In this document: positions 31,030 through 42,788 of the stretch, one piece after another
Numbering within the stretch: the stretch's first letter is position 1
How the letters are laid out: every line of letters begins with the position of its first letter
Source of the DNA: Omphiscola glabra
Taxonomy: Eukaryota; Mollusca; Gastropoda; Lymnaeidae
Length of the DNA: 64,000 bases
NCBI GenBank assembly: GCA_964017045.1
Contig: OZ024808.1
Coordinates: 19,151,284 to 19,215,283 of the forward strand
Direction of reading: 5' to 3'
Notes under the pieces: model-generated
Databases searched by the model: none
The model's input: only the letters and a program-made list of their open reading frames with translations
What the model was told of the DNA's origin: nothing
Position numbers and translations under genes: made by a program

Positions 31030-34000
31030 TTAAATTATCGACATGTCAAGCACAAACTTGTTTGAAATCTGTTTCATAATATCCGTGCTAGGATTGGCCT
31101 CACAATACAACTTGTAACTGTGCGATGACTTCCACAGTCCGGTAAATTGTTCTATAGTCATCTCTTCGGTCTCCAAAATTTCATCAAACCTGAAAACAAA
31201 ATCCGAAATTAAAATGACAATCTTGCAGTAAATTCAACCGATCGTTCTAATGGAGAGATATGCGTCCTCCTGACATAATTGTTTTTGAGTTCAAAAACAA
31301 TTATTTTTATATACGCTATGTAAAAATTGGTTTTAAAGTTGTTGTTTTTGTAAAGATCACCTAATGTGGAGATATCTCTGACATTTATGATATCCATATG
31401 CACGGAGCTTAAATTAAATGTATAAAACCTACTGATAACTGTACCCCGAATCAAGATATTAGAAACACTGAGGTAAGTTGCATCAGAGCTCAGTAGCTGG
31501 GGAATCAATAATGGACTCGGATACAAGCTATATGAGTTTGATCCGTATTGGCTCATAGTTTGTGTGAAAAACAAAATAGTAGACATAGACAGGGTGCTGG
31601 GTGGCCGGTCTGGAGTTCCATCCCCACCAAAGCCCAGTCAAGCAAAAAAACATCACCAGCACCCCGGGTGTGTGGGACACGCTAACCTTGGACCGCAACT
31701 CATATAAGGGAAGGAAACTCTGAATTCAAACCAGGAGATGGAGTCCCGACAGGCGGATAACATTGATACAATGAAACATTCCGACAACTCCTGCGACGCC
31801 ACTGGTGCCAAGCTGTATCATCCACATGCTGTATCTCCAGCGATTTGGGTACCAGGCCTTCGTCCTGCGAACTACACATTATCGTCACATTATCGTGACG
31901 GACGGATGCCAGACATGTCTTTTCCAAATCTGTAGACTACGGCAGTGGCTCTCAACCTTTCTATTGCTGCGACCCAGCCACACAATTATTTTCGTTGCTA
32001 CTTCATAACTATAGAGTATATATGTTTTCATATGGTGTTAGGCGACCCCTGGGAAACGGTCGTGCGACCCACAAAGGGGTCGCGACCCACAGGTTGAGAA
32101 CCGCTGGCTACGGGACTCCATCTCCAGATTTTGAATTTAGAGTTTCCTTCTCTTAACGAGCCCATCCATAATCTCGTACTGCTTACTTTCAAAAATTAGC
32201 AGCAGCATTTTTCTTAAGTTACCTTGTCACGTCGTGAAATGGAAAATGCTCCTCCCGATGTTTGTCCAATAGTTTTTGAATCCTTGACGTCCAGTAGTTT
32301 TCAAATGTGTCTTTCAACTGTAAATTTAAAGAAATTAACAACTTTTCAATGATACAAGGTGGACATTGCCTATACAAAAGTTAAAGGCAACTAGGGGTTA
32401 AATTATATTCAGTCTAATTTATGTAATACTAGCTGTTATATCCGGCTTATCCAGGGATTACCTTGACCCAAGTCTAACACAACAGCCCGGTCAATAAGGT
32501 GTCATATAAGTTATTTATAGTGGGAGGCCCTATAACAAATAGATAAATATTCAAAGTAACCTTTCATAACTGTAAAGCACTTGAATGAACAATTCCATAT
32601 TTATAACTGAAAAAAGGGCGTTCATTAACTTTTAAAAGCTGTATCATTACTAACGTGAGCTACCGTACCGCCTTTTTTATTATTAATATTGGGGCGCCGG
32701 CTTCCAAATAAAGGGACAAAGCCCATGCTAAAGTTATCTTTGTTCTACCATTTACTTCAAACGGCTTGAACGCTCCTCAAACGTCATCCTTTATCTTTCA
32801 AAAAGGGGGCGCCATATCTAAATCATGTAGATAAATATTCAAGAAATTATTTTAAAAGGTAACATCGGGCAAAAGTGTTAAACTTTTTTTTTTTGACTGA
32901 GACATCCCGTCAAAGGGGATGGACCATAACGTTTCAATTAATTTATCCATTTATATGGGACAGAGCAAAATCATTTAAAAGAAAATAAACATTTCAAGTT
33001 TCAAAAGCTGAAAATTATTTGGGTGAACGTAGTGGAAAGTCCAGTCCACAAGTTGCCACTTAGTTCAAAAATCCTTTAATCATAATAATCTAGTACGGTT
33101 TGTAAATGGGTTGAGTGGTCCCGGTTCGGGCCAAATCCAAGAGATGTCATTTCCTTTTTACCACGTTAATTTTTCAGTTTCGTCTTATTAATATTTAAGG
33201 TATCTTTAAAAGCTTTCATAAGGTGCTAAAGTTATACCTCAAAAAAAATGAACTCCATCAAAAGCAGTTAAAATAAATATTCAAGTGACAATTTTAAATA
33301 GTTTGTGACGCCCCTGAAAAGTCTGGGTCAGTAATGGTTTTTTTTTTTTTTTGGATAAGTTTCGAGTTGGGGCCGTAACCATGAAATAATGAGAATTTTA
33401 CTCTAAGAAGAGCCCTAACAAAAATTGTAGACACATACCATTAGTAAATTAGTCTTTAATAGTTATCTCATAAAAATCGTTTGAAAACGGCAAGAGATTT
33501 AGTAATTAGTCGGTTTATGCGTTGTTTAATGTCAGACGATGAATTCCCACACCAGCAGGTAATACTGAAATTAAGTTGGCTTCCAATTGTTGCACTATAG
33601 AATAGATTAACGACTCTTTTGTTTACGCCGAAAGTGTACAATTTTTTTTTAGGTATAACAGTCTTTGGTTGAATTTCTTATACAGCTTTTGGCCGTACTC
33701 ATGCCATGTTAGCTTATTATTAATGGTGACACCTGAGGACTTATACGCCTCTACTTTCTCTACACTTTGATTTTTTTATGTTGAGATCTGTAAGCTGGTG
33801 TTTGCCCCTCCTGAAATCAACAACCATTTCCTTTGTTTTTGAGACATTCAGATGGAGAAAATTTATGTTGCATCAACTGATAAAGCTTGTAAATAAGTTG
33901 CGGTATAAGCCTTCTCCCTCAGCCATTAAGCCAATGATGGTGGTGTCATCACTCAGCCATTAAGCCAATGATGGTGGTGTCATCACTCAGCCATTAAGCC

Positions 34001-37000
34001 AATGATGGTGGTGTCATCACTCAGACATTAAGCCAATGATGGTGGTGTCATCACTCAGACATTAAGCCAATGATGGTGGTGTCATCACTCAGACATTAAG
34101 CCAATGATGGTGGTGTCATCACTCAGACATTAAGCCAGTGATGGTGGTATCATCAGCAAATTTTAAGATTGGAATGGTGTCACTTGAGCTCTGAAATGAA
34201 ATGAAATGTCTCATTAGGAAATGTCTCATTAGGAAATGTCTCATTAGGAAATGTCTAATTAGGAAATGTCTCATTAGGAAATGTCTCATTAGGAAATGTC
34301 TCATTAGGAAATGTCTCATTAGGAAATGTCTCATTAGGAAATGTCTCATTAGGAAATGTCTCATTAGGAAATGTCTCATTAGGAAATGTCTCATTAGGAA
34401 ATGTCTCATTAGGAAATGGCTCATTAGGAAATGGCTCATTAGGAAATGGCGTCAGCGGGCCGTCGAGCTCGCGCTCCTTAATCCCTCCCTGGCGCCCACC
34501 CACACCCGCCAGGCGCCGGGTTTCCCCGACGTCGGGCCGTGCGGGGGAACGTCACAGACCTCTCCGGGCGTGAAGCGTCCCCACCAGCAACCGCTCGATC
34601 GGGATTGCCGACGGAGACCCTCCCTTCCCGGAGACATCTGGTCGACCGAAGACGCTGCGTTTAAAGCGTCCGCAGTCCACTTTCCTAGGGGCCAGGACGG
34701 TAAATTAACGTCCTAATATCTCCCCCCCCACCCGTCCCGGGGAAGCATCGGACGCCCTCTAAGAGGGATTCTACAGTGGGTTTCCACCTCGCAACTAATT
34801 CGCGAAGTAGCTGGGACGAAACGGTTGCCTAAGAGCAGCTTTCTCAGGGCTGCGTATTTAGAATCATCGGCCAGAGACATCCACCACAGCCTCTCGCCTC
34901 ATATCCCCTAACGGCAACTTGTAATCATGATCCCTACCCTGTGTCTGCCTTTTCTTCCACCTGTGAAATATCACAGGTGGCAGCCCTGTAGGAGCCGTTT
35001 ATTCCAGCAACTACCATGCATGTCCCTGTCTGCCACGCGGAACACGCAACTTGGTTGTTATGTGCCCCGGGTTAACGCCGAGGGGGTCGGTGGCCAACGC
35101 TTCCAAATCGGCAAGCCACTACAGACTTGTCGACCGGAATACCGCTTGAGCTCTGAATATCATTGGTATATATTGTACACAGTACAGGGTAAGGAACGCA
35201 GCCTTGTGGCGATCCAATGCTTATTTCTCTGGTTAGAGATAATTGGTCATTTACCTTGATAATTGTGGGCGATTTGCTAAAAGTTCAGTATCCATGTTGA
35301 ATAATTAAATTTACACCTAACAAGGGCAATTTCTTGATCATAAGTTGTGGTTGGATAGTGTTAAATGCCGACGAGAAGTCTAAGACAATCACCCTGGCAT
35401 ATTTTTAGGGCTGTCTATAGGTGATAGTAAAGGCTCTCAAACAATAGTAAGATAGCATCCTCCGTGCTTCTGGCATGTTTGTAAGCAAATTGGTAGGGGT
35501 CAAGTGTTTGCTGTACTTCATTCAAAATTTGTCTCAGAATAAATTTGTCTCACAACATTTCACAATTGAGGTAAGTGCGACAGGACGTAAGTCGTTGTTG
35601 CGTTACCTTTTTTTTTCTTAGGAATTTGTATGATTTCTGAAGTTGTCCAAATTGTTGGTTATTGTGTGAGTTACATAAGATTTATTAAACATGTAACAAC
35701 AAATGTAGGAGGACTGCTCTGAGCATAGTTAAATGAGCCGACCACTGAATGTGTCTGGCCCCGAGGCCTTGGCTGCGTCCACTTGTTTAAATAATGACAT
35801 CACTTCCTGTTCGGTGAACAATAAAGTATCATTCTGTGTAGTACTGCCATCTTTAAATGAATTCATCATATCAATGTGCCCACTTCCAAAGTCCAGACCG
35901 TCAAAACGACAATAGAAGTTATTTAAGTCGTTAACACAATTCTTCCCGTCCTCAACACACAAGCATTCACGCTTAGGACTATATCCTGTTATATGTTTTA
36001 GACCAGCCCAACAAGCCTTTGTTTTGTTAGTAAGGAATAATTTTTCGATTTTTTGTTTGTATTGTTTGTACCCTGATATATTTTTTCCTTCAAGAATTTG
36101 TTTAACTTAAGTGAATTCCTGATCGCTGGTCATAAACATGGTCTTAAACATGGTCTTAAACATGGTCTTCTGGTGGAGTATGGAATCCCTTGTTTCTCTG
36201 CTCATCCGGGAATTGTTGTTGAATACTCGGATGTTTGTTTTTTTTTTTTTTTTTTTTGGGGGGGGGGGGGAGAATGATTTCGTCTACACAGAACTTAATA
36301 TAGGAATTGACGGTTAACTCCAGTTAACCCCGCAATCCTCTGTTTTTGCACCCTGCTGACCTCTGTTTCTGCACCCCGCTGTACTCTGTTTCTGCACCCC
36401 GCTGTCCTCTCTTCCTGCACCCCGCTGTCCTCTGTTTCTGGACCCCGCTGTCCTCTGTTTCTGCACCCCGCTGTCCTCTGTTTCTGCACCCCGCTGTCCT
36501 CTGTTTCTGCACCCCGCTGTCCTCTGTTTCTGCACCCCGCTGTCCTCTGTTTCTACAGTTTACACGAATGTCTCGCCTTCTGCCCTGCTTTCTTCGTCTC
36601 AGTCGTGAGCCGGTCGCCATGTGTTGTTGACGTTGCTGCTTGTTGTTGACTAAAATGGCGGACGTGACATTTTTAGGCTGAGTAGTTTGATATCCAAAGT
36701 CCATATAAAAGTGCTGCCCACGAAGATTAACACAAAAAACTCACAAGAAAATCGTTCTTAGCACATCCAGTTGTACTTGAGTGAAAAATGTTTTTTTTTA
36801 TAAAACGTGTCAAGCGATGGGGGGAAGGCTGAAAAAGAGGCTCCGATGCAATCTATAGCTATCCTATATAGATTGCTCCGGAAAACAAAAGTTTAAGCTG
36901 ACGCAACAAGTCGAGTCAACGGACATATGGCATTGTATCATTCGAACAGCAATCATTGGAATTTATGGGTAGAAAGTATAGCGAAGTCAGCGGGGAAATA

Positions 37001-39285
37001 AGGCAACTTTCTGAGTGATCATTCAAAAATTATGAACAGTGATAAGTGAGTGAAAAACGACAAGAGAATCTACCAAAAATAATGGCTGTACCTCATCTCT
37101 AAGGTTCCTAATGTCGATGTCGTCTATTCTGTCATGTAGCCAGCTGTACACAGCCAATGTACCGCCTGGTTTTAGGATACGCTTGACCTCGTGAAAAAAT
37201 CTGAAAAAAACACTAGACACTCTTATTGATAGGTAATCATTGTATGTTCGTGAAACCGTGGGTAACTCAATGAAGATAAATGCATCTAAACTTCACCTCC
37301 ACCTAGAATTTCTGAGTAGTTTTTTGGTGAAGATTTCGTTTCATTTGCCCAGTTTAGCAGCCAATGGTAATAAATATGAACATTTTGAGCGTCTTTAATC
37401 GTTGTTCAAGAATCTATATTAAAAAGAAAGATTTTCTTTTCATTATAATGTTTAAAATTAATTCTTTTAACTAGTTGACTCAATATAATCTTTGGATTAT
37501 TAATCAGATGACAAATGAACTTAATGAGCTTTTCATCCTTATAACTTCTCAATGATTGTACAGCCCACGCAAAAATATTCTTTTGCACTTTCTGAAATTA
37601 ATTAAAGTCTTGGGGGATTTTAAAAAAATATTTTAATTTTTTATTTTGAAGATCATTTTTGTTTAATTTATTATATTTAAAATGAAAATTATAAAAACAA
37701 ACAAACAAAAAAACAAATAATTTCTCCGCGTTCTAAAAAAAAAATGTAAAACATGAACCGAAAAATGAAATGATTACTTTTCTGCGTTGACCCAGTGAAA
37801 CGCCGTAGCAATGGTCACCAGGTCGACTGTACTTGACTCGAACATGAAGAGGTCTTCAACTTTGCCCACTATTGACGTCAGATTGGGTATATTTCTGGGC
37901 ATTTTGTCAATGAGATCTTCACTGACGTCCACACCAACTACCTGTGTCGGAAACGGGGGGTGCATAAAGTACATTTTCAAGTTAAAATTTCAATATATAC
38001 CCTTTTCCAGTCATTATTTAACATACGGCTAGCATTCCGCCCACATTATTTTTACTGTTCTGAGTCACAGTTTTGCCCCCACCATTCTGTATTATTTTGA
38101 GTGACAGCCTTGCGCCCCACTTTATATATTGTTTCTAGCTCTGTAATTTTTAATTCTGTTCTTTCAGCATGTTATAAAACTTGAAATTCCAAGCATTTCT
38201 TCAATTGTCTTCAAGGGCAGTAGAAATATTGGTTGTTAGTGGCAAGATCTCAGTTTTATTTTAATTTAATCATTCTGCGCACCCAACCCCCACCCCCCGC
38301 TTCGTGGGTGAGGGAATGACAAAGCAGATGTCATTTCTGTCATTTGGCTACGTCTATGGAAAATGTCTGCAGTGAGTTGTTTTTAAATCGACCATTTTCT
38401 TCTGGCGTTGCTGTGTCTTAGTTCGGTCTTCCATTGTTGTGTTACACGTTAGCACTTCCCTTTGAGATTAATGTGTTACGCTTTAGCACTTCCCCTTGAG
38501 ATTAATGTTGTGTAACACGTTAGCACTTCCCCTTGAGATTAATATTGTGTTACACGTTAGCACTTCCCCTTGAGATTAATATTGTGTTACGCGTTAGCAC
38601 ATCCCCTTGAGATTAATGTTGTGTTACAAGTTAGCACTTCCCCTTGAGATTAATGTTGTGTTACAAATTAGCACTTCCCCTTGAGATTAATGTTGTGTTA
38701 CAAGTTAGCACTTCCCCTTGAGATGAATGTTGCGTTACACGTTAGCACTTCCCCCTTGAGATGAATGTTGCGTTACACGTTAGCACTTCCCCTTGAGATG
38801 AATGTTGCGTTACACGTTAGCACTTCCCCTTGAGATGAATGTTGTGACTTGTACAATGGAACAGGGGAGAACATTGATGTTGGCTGTGTTGTTAATTTAA
38901 ATTCACATTACTATTATGTAGTATGAAAACCCCAACAAATATAGTGGCCATACACTTATTTTCGTTGCATCGTGTATATAGAAATGGAAAAGGTGTTACT
39001 TTAAAAAAAAGGTACATGTAATTATTTTTATTTTTTTAAAATTTAACCAGTCAAGAATAGAAGGCTCACTTTTTGAAAATACTTGGTAAGTGGCAGCGTG
39101 GCCTGACCTTTTCCACAGCAGACGTCAACGGCCAGCTGATGGCCAGCAGTACTGGACACATTATGGTAGGTCATGATTTTGTCGTAAATTTCCCGAGGGT
39201 ACGTAGGTCTGTAAGTGGCATACTTGTCGGCTAGATGCTTGCCTTTGTGGAGACTTTGGAGGAACTCTTCAGTTTCTGAGCTCAT
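31030..39285 (-). CDS. Class I SAM-dependent methyltransferase, five exons
   Basis: Exons (minus strand): 39285-39070, 37941-37778, 37200-37092, 32317-32223 and 31189-31030. All junctions have GT donors and AG acceptors, and phases 0, 2, 0, 2 agree. The predicted protein is 247 residues. Motif I is AVDVCCGKGQ (52-61), the acidic strand-2 motif is VVGVDVSEDL (73-82), followed by LVTIATAFHWVNAE (113-126) and RILKPGGTLAVYSW (134-147), the order of a Methyltransf_11 fold. The C-terminal half (FENYWTSRIQKLLDKH, then ETEEMTIEQFTGLWKSS) fits the uncharacterised eukaryotic family often named after Dictyostelium DDB_G0268948. Substrate unknown. The family's usual last strand is missing: exon 5 either ends at TAA 31030-31032 or splices at an internal gtttgt to an exon I could not find. 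Confidence 0.85.
31709..32154. mobile_element. Foldback element in intron 4, interrupted by a SPIN-like copy
   Basis: The left arm at 31709-31747 (gaaggaaactctgaattcaa, then gagatggagtcccg) is the complement of the right arm at about 32110-32152 (gggactccatctccagattt, then agagtttccttctc). The interior is non-coding in practice. A SPIN-like element occupies 31943-32106, immediately inside the right arm. Confidence 0.65.
31943..32106. mobile_element. SPIN-like non-autonomous hAT element, copy 3
   Basis: A 164-bp, internally shortened copy begins CAGTGGCTCTCAACCTTTCT and ends gttgagaaccgctg. The flanks gactacgg and gctacggg are related but offset by one base, so the target duplication has mutated or one end has shifted. 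Same orientation as copy 2. Confidence 0.8.
32330..33539. other. Intron 3 of the methyltransferase, proximal part
   Basis: AT-rich intronic sequence without a recognised gene. Words such as ggggcgcc near 32690 and 32807 suggest old repeats, but no borders were found. Confidence 0.4.
33918..34155. repeat. 34-bp minisatellite inside the LINE catalytic motif
   Basis: Seven copies of a unit containing taagccaatgatggtggtgt and catcactcag. On the minus strand each unit encodes Asp-Asp-Thr-Thr-Ile-Ile-Gly-Leu-Met, that is the D-D-T-T portion of the polymerase active site and the residues after it. With a 34-bp period each unit shifts frame and ends in TGA, so the array disables the enzyme. Confidence 0.9.
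34196..35144 (-). mobile_element. GC-rich non-coding retroelement, copy 2, with expanded tail
   Basis: A 949-bp GC-rich insertion in the LINE is flanked by a perfect 13-bp duplication, cttgagctctgaa, at 34183-34195 and 35145-35157. Joining the LINE across one copy restores the reverse transcriptase frame between the NDIQSS and DTIPILKF residues. On the minus strand the body shares ordered blocks with 23907-24468 and ends in gacgcc at 34452. It is then followed by a tail of about 17 copies of atttcctaatgagac, where copy 1 has a single such unit. Tail plus target duplication supports retroposition. No ORF spans the body. Confidence 0.75.
34201..34451. repeat. 15-bp minisatellite forming the tail of the retroelement
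   Basis: About 17 copies of aggaaatgtctcatt; the three next to the element body read ggctcatt. Being 15 bp, it is open in several frames on both strands (Met-Arg-His-Phe-Leu and Lys-Cys-Leu-Ile-Arg), which explains the long ORFs here. Confidence 0.95.
36236..36271. repeat. T then G homopolymer tract
   Basis: About 22 T directly followed by about 12 G. Such runs are prone to assembly error, so the local length is unreliable. Confidence 0.8.
36337..36556. repeat. 23-bp minisatellite, stop-free in three frames
   Basis: About nine to ten copies of tttctgcaccccgctgtcct plus ctg. Because 23 is coprime to three and the unit has no stop codon on the minus strand, all three minus frames are open and encode the same 23-residue cycle rich in Gln, Arg, Gly and Glu. 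It lies in intron 3. Confidence 0.9.
38432..38846. repeat. 37-bp minisatellite in intron 1
   Basis: About eleven copies of a unit containing cacgttagcacttccccttg and agattaatgttg. The last units carry agatgaatgttgcg, a linked variant, so the array has a left and a right subfamily. Confidence 0.9.
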
Positions 39286-40184
39286 CTAGATAACATGAAA
39301 ACGAAATTTGAATAACTGTACGTCATAACCTCTGTATCTAGGGAAAATAATCATGGGGAACGGAAATAACCATATAACCATCTGAAAGGAATGGTTATGT
39401 CTAGAATGGTGCTTGTTCAAAATTGTCCTGAATGTCTTGTGTTCTTGTCACGTTGTCTGACTGGATGTGGTGAGTTGTTGTCAGGATTGTCTAAACTTTA
39501 ATGCGTAAATATTGTTTGGAGAAGGGAAGTGAATGGTCATGTGATGTGGAGTATAAAAAGAAACTATAATTGAGAATAAAGTTGTTTTTTGTACAGACCA
39601 CAGCCTTAAGCTCATACCTTATTATACTATTAAAAAAAAATAAAAAATTCAGCCACAAGAATTAAAATTAAAATTTAGTGGTAGATAAATATAAGACATT
39701 TTTTAAAACAAATAATGCAATTCCAATGCTTACTTCATGACTTGGTATGCTAATAACTCTGAATAGCATACAACTCTGAATAGCATACAATAAAGGCTTT
39801 AACTAAAAACAAAACAAAGGGCATTTCTTCACTTACACTTATTTAGCACTAGAAGTTCAGTCTTGATTTGAATGTTAAACGAAGATCACCGCTTCCGCTC
39901 GTTTCTTTGGGCAGTTTTTTGTTGTTAGTGATCCAAGGCTCCTCAACTTGTCTTATCACCGGAATGTCTTCTATCGCCAGCTCATACGTATCATGCTAGC
40001 CACAACGAGCGGGTGGGTGAATCGTCTTGATGACCCCCCCCCCCCCCCGTCTTGGACACCCCCCCGACTTCAGCACTCACCTCCCCACCCACACCCACCA
40101 CAAACCCTCGCAACGGGAAACTTTAAAAAAAAATTGTTGTCGTTTCGTAACAGATCATATGGTAAAAATGTTAAATACTCGGAG
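39286..40184. other. Upstream flank of the methyltransferase
   Basis: No gene recognised. The region should contain the promoter; no clear TATA box or Inr was assigned. A poly-C tract is at 40028-40039. Confidence 0.4.
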
Positions 40185-40559
40185 CAGCGGGTTCTCAACA
40201 TTTGAGTTTTTTGCTCGAGGTCCACGTAACATTAGTTTTTACCAGTGCCGGATTTACCTTTCAGTTCAATAAGCTACAGCTTAGGGCCCCAGCACCTACC
40301 AGCTATAGATTTGTAATTTATCTTTGCCCAGCTGATATAATTTTAAAAAATAGGGAACCTCTGTATAGCTTAGGGCCTCAGCAATTCAAATTTCGACACT
40401 AGATTTTACTCTCATGGCCCCTTTCCTGTCGTTATTTAAAAATAAAAAACACTTTTTTTTTAAAAATACATAGTAAATTATTTTTTTCTAGCACTCTCTG
40501 GCCATCAATAAATATGATGAGGTCCCTGTGGACCACATAACCGACGTTGAGGAACGCTG
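40185..40559. mobile_element. Old hAT-like element (tentative)
   Basis: The left end cagcgggttctcaac and the right end, complemented, cagcgttcctcaac form an imperfect inverted repeat. The inner ends ctcgaggtccacg and gaggtccctgtggacc are also related. The 8-bp flanks agree at only five positions. A second repeat (agtgccggatttacc to cagcaattc) seems nested inside. Confidence 0.4.
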
Positions 40560-41770
40560 GCTTGGTGGATCCCCAGGTTAGCAAGCCCCAGTAAATATCC
40601 TAGACATGCACAGCAGTTGAGTCACTGAGTCGGAAAGCCTACAAGGTGACACGAATGATAAACGGTGCTGAGAGAGCCGGCCTACTACTGGGACAAAAAT
40701 GTGCTTTAAAAAGCTTTTTTCAACTGGTGTCACCCCAGCTTCCGCCTAGTGTCACCAAAAATTAAACTGATGATGGCGAAAAAACGTAAGAAAATGTTTG
40801 GTTTTTTTGGTGCATTTTTTTACACCTTTTCATTTCCGATTTCTCATCTGATATACCTTGTTGATTCCTATCACCTTAACTTCCTTCCCAAAAGAAGGAG
40901 AACAGGAAAAAAGACACGACATAAAGCATTACACAGTTACTGAACTGCCCCCTGCCACACAAAAAAAAAAAAAAAAGTATATCTTCTCAACATCTACACC
41001 CAAATATTAAAAATATACGTTTTGATAGTACAAATCTTCTATACTCCCCAGACGACTTCCTCAGCCACCTGACGATCTCGCTTTTTTCCCATACCTTTTC
41101 CAACTCTTACCAAAGGGAGTCAAAAAAGAGAGGATATGACCAATATATCGGATATGTGAAGTATAGGAATAGGTAAAAGAGAATAAGGACAACTGCGGAG
41201 ATCTCAGGCTGGGAAGGTATTTGGAGGGTTATGTGTATGGCATATGTAGAGGGATATTGGAGGTAAGAGGTATTGTGGTTTAAATAGTCGGGGAGGGTTG
41301 GGCTATGTTTGAGAACAACCTGGTCCGTCGAATAGAGTTGCGTGGGTAAAGGAAATAAATTGAAGATTAGAATTGAGGTTAGGTGTTCGGTGGTAGAGTG
41401 AGGGAGGAAGTGAGTAGTGTGTAGGTGTGATGGGAATTAGGGGACACAAATAAGCGAGGAAATAGATAATTTGCATATGATGATAAGTGGGGGGGGGGGG
41501 CTGACTAGTTCATGTTCAATTCCTTGGCATTCGATTGATAACGCTGGTGAGTAAGAAAATTATTAATACAGAAAAGAGATACACTTCAGCCAGGAGAGAA
41601 AAACAGGGTAAGGCCAGGTAGTATATATATATATTTATATATATATATATTTATATAGTTAAATCAAATCTTCATTGTCTCAAAATTCTTAAAAAAACTT
41701 TCAACAAGAGAAAAATTAGTAATAGTTAAGGAATTGTACAACGAAGAACTTCCATTTTGAAGGCATGTGT
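40560..41770. other. Spacer, no gene seen
   Basis: It contains an A-rich tract at 40960-40976 and an (AT)n tract near 41620-41660. The 64-residue ORF at 40749-40943 is hydrophobic but has no other support. Confidence 0.45.
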
Positions 41771-41777
41771 GTTTAGG

Positions 41778-41940
41778 TCATGGATGTTCTTGAACAATTG
41801 GTGGATGTTCTAGGGCGATTGGTGGACGTTCTTGAACGATGGGTGGCTGTTCTTGGGTGATTGGTGGATGTTCTTGATCGATTGGTGGATGTTCTGGGGC
41901 GATTGGTTGACGTTCTTGAACGATGGGTGGATGTTCTTCA
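41778..41940. repeat. 21-bp minisatellite
   Basis: About eight copies of gttcttgaacgattggtgga plus T, with gggcgatt and atgggtgg variants alternating. The 21-bp period keeps frame, producing short ORFs of no evident meaning. Confidence 0.9.
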
Positions 41941-42191
41941 GACAGCAACAAGGAAGTATGACTTTAAGAAATTCACTGTTGTCAATACCCCAACTACCCA
42001 CCCCACACACACCCCACCCACACACCCCTCATACAGTCATAACATCAGCTGGCGGCTTGAAACCCACAGATCAATAGAACGACATTACACACACACACAC
42101 ACACAACACTAATAGACCGTATGATTTATTTGTAAGCTGGCAAAAAAATTATTTAAGACCGAGTCCCCGTGTGCACTGTAGCCGAACAATC

Positions 42192-42788
42192 AGTGTCAAC
42201 GCAGTGTTACATTTCACAGTCATTCAGTGTCAACGCAGTGTTACATTTCACAAGTCATTCAGTGTCAACGCAGTGTTACATTTCCCAAGTCATTCAGTGT
42301 CAACGCAGTGTTACATTTCACAAGTCATTCAGTGTCAACGCAGTGTTACATTTCACAAGTCATTAAGTGTCAACGCAGTGTTACATTTCACAAGTCATTC
42401 AGTGTCATCGCATTGTTACATTTCACAAGTCATTCAGTGTAAACGCAGTGTTACATTTCACAAGTCATTCAGTGTCAACGCAGTGTTACATTTCACAAGT
42501 CATTCAGTGTCAGCTCAGTGTTACATTCATTTCACAAGTCATTCAGTGTCAACGCAGTGTTACATTTCACAAGTCATTCAGTGTTAGCGCAGTGTTACAA
42601 TTTACAAGTCATTCAGTGTCAGCGCAGTGTTACATTTCCCAAGTCATTCAGTGTCAGCTCAGTGTTACAAATCACAAGTCATTCAGTGTCAGCGCAGTGT
42701 TACCTTCCACAAGTCATTCAGTGTTAGCGCAGTGTTACAATTCACAAGTCATTCAGTGTCAGCTCAGTGTTACAAATCACAAGTCATT
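42192..42788. repeat. 35-bp minisatellite
   Basis: About 17 copies of a unit containing gtgtcaacgcagtgttacat and ttcacaagtcattca. Right-hand units carry gtcagcgc or gtcagctc and acaattc or acaaatc, so variants are ordered along the array. Confidence 0.95.

Larger units (their letters stand above)
33540..36160 (-). pseudogene. Rex1/CR1-like LINE reverse transcriptase, decayed and interrupted
   Basis: Read on the minus strand: linker with DLNNFYCRFDG (near 35900), KASGPDTFSGRLI (35730-35770), VLDFSSAFNTIQPQLMIKKL-type palm block (about 35340-35400), ISIGSPQGC (35215-35240), LKFADDTTI with the catalytic Ala-Asp-Asp (34140-34165), and after it KTKEMVVDFRRGKHQL (about 33785-33850) and VTINNKLTWHEYGQKLY (33660-33720). 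This order and wording fit Rex1/CR1-clade LINEs. Frameshifts and stops are present. It lies in intron 3 of the methyltransferase in the same orientation. It is split by a 34-bp array and by the GC-rich retroelement at 34196-35144. Confidence 0.85.

Noticed and set aside
34201..34716. 171-residue ORF rich in KCLIR
   Set aside because: It combines the 15-bp tail repeat with GC-rich retroelement body; not conserved in the other copy.
40769..40790. ctgatgatggcgaaa as a hammerhead core
   Set aside because: There is no room for stem II between CTGATGA and GAAA.
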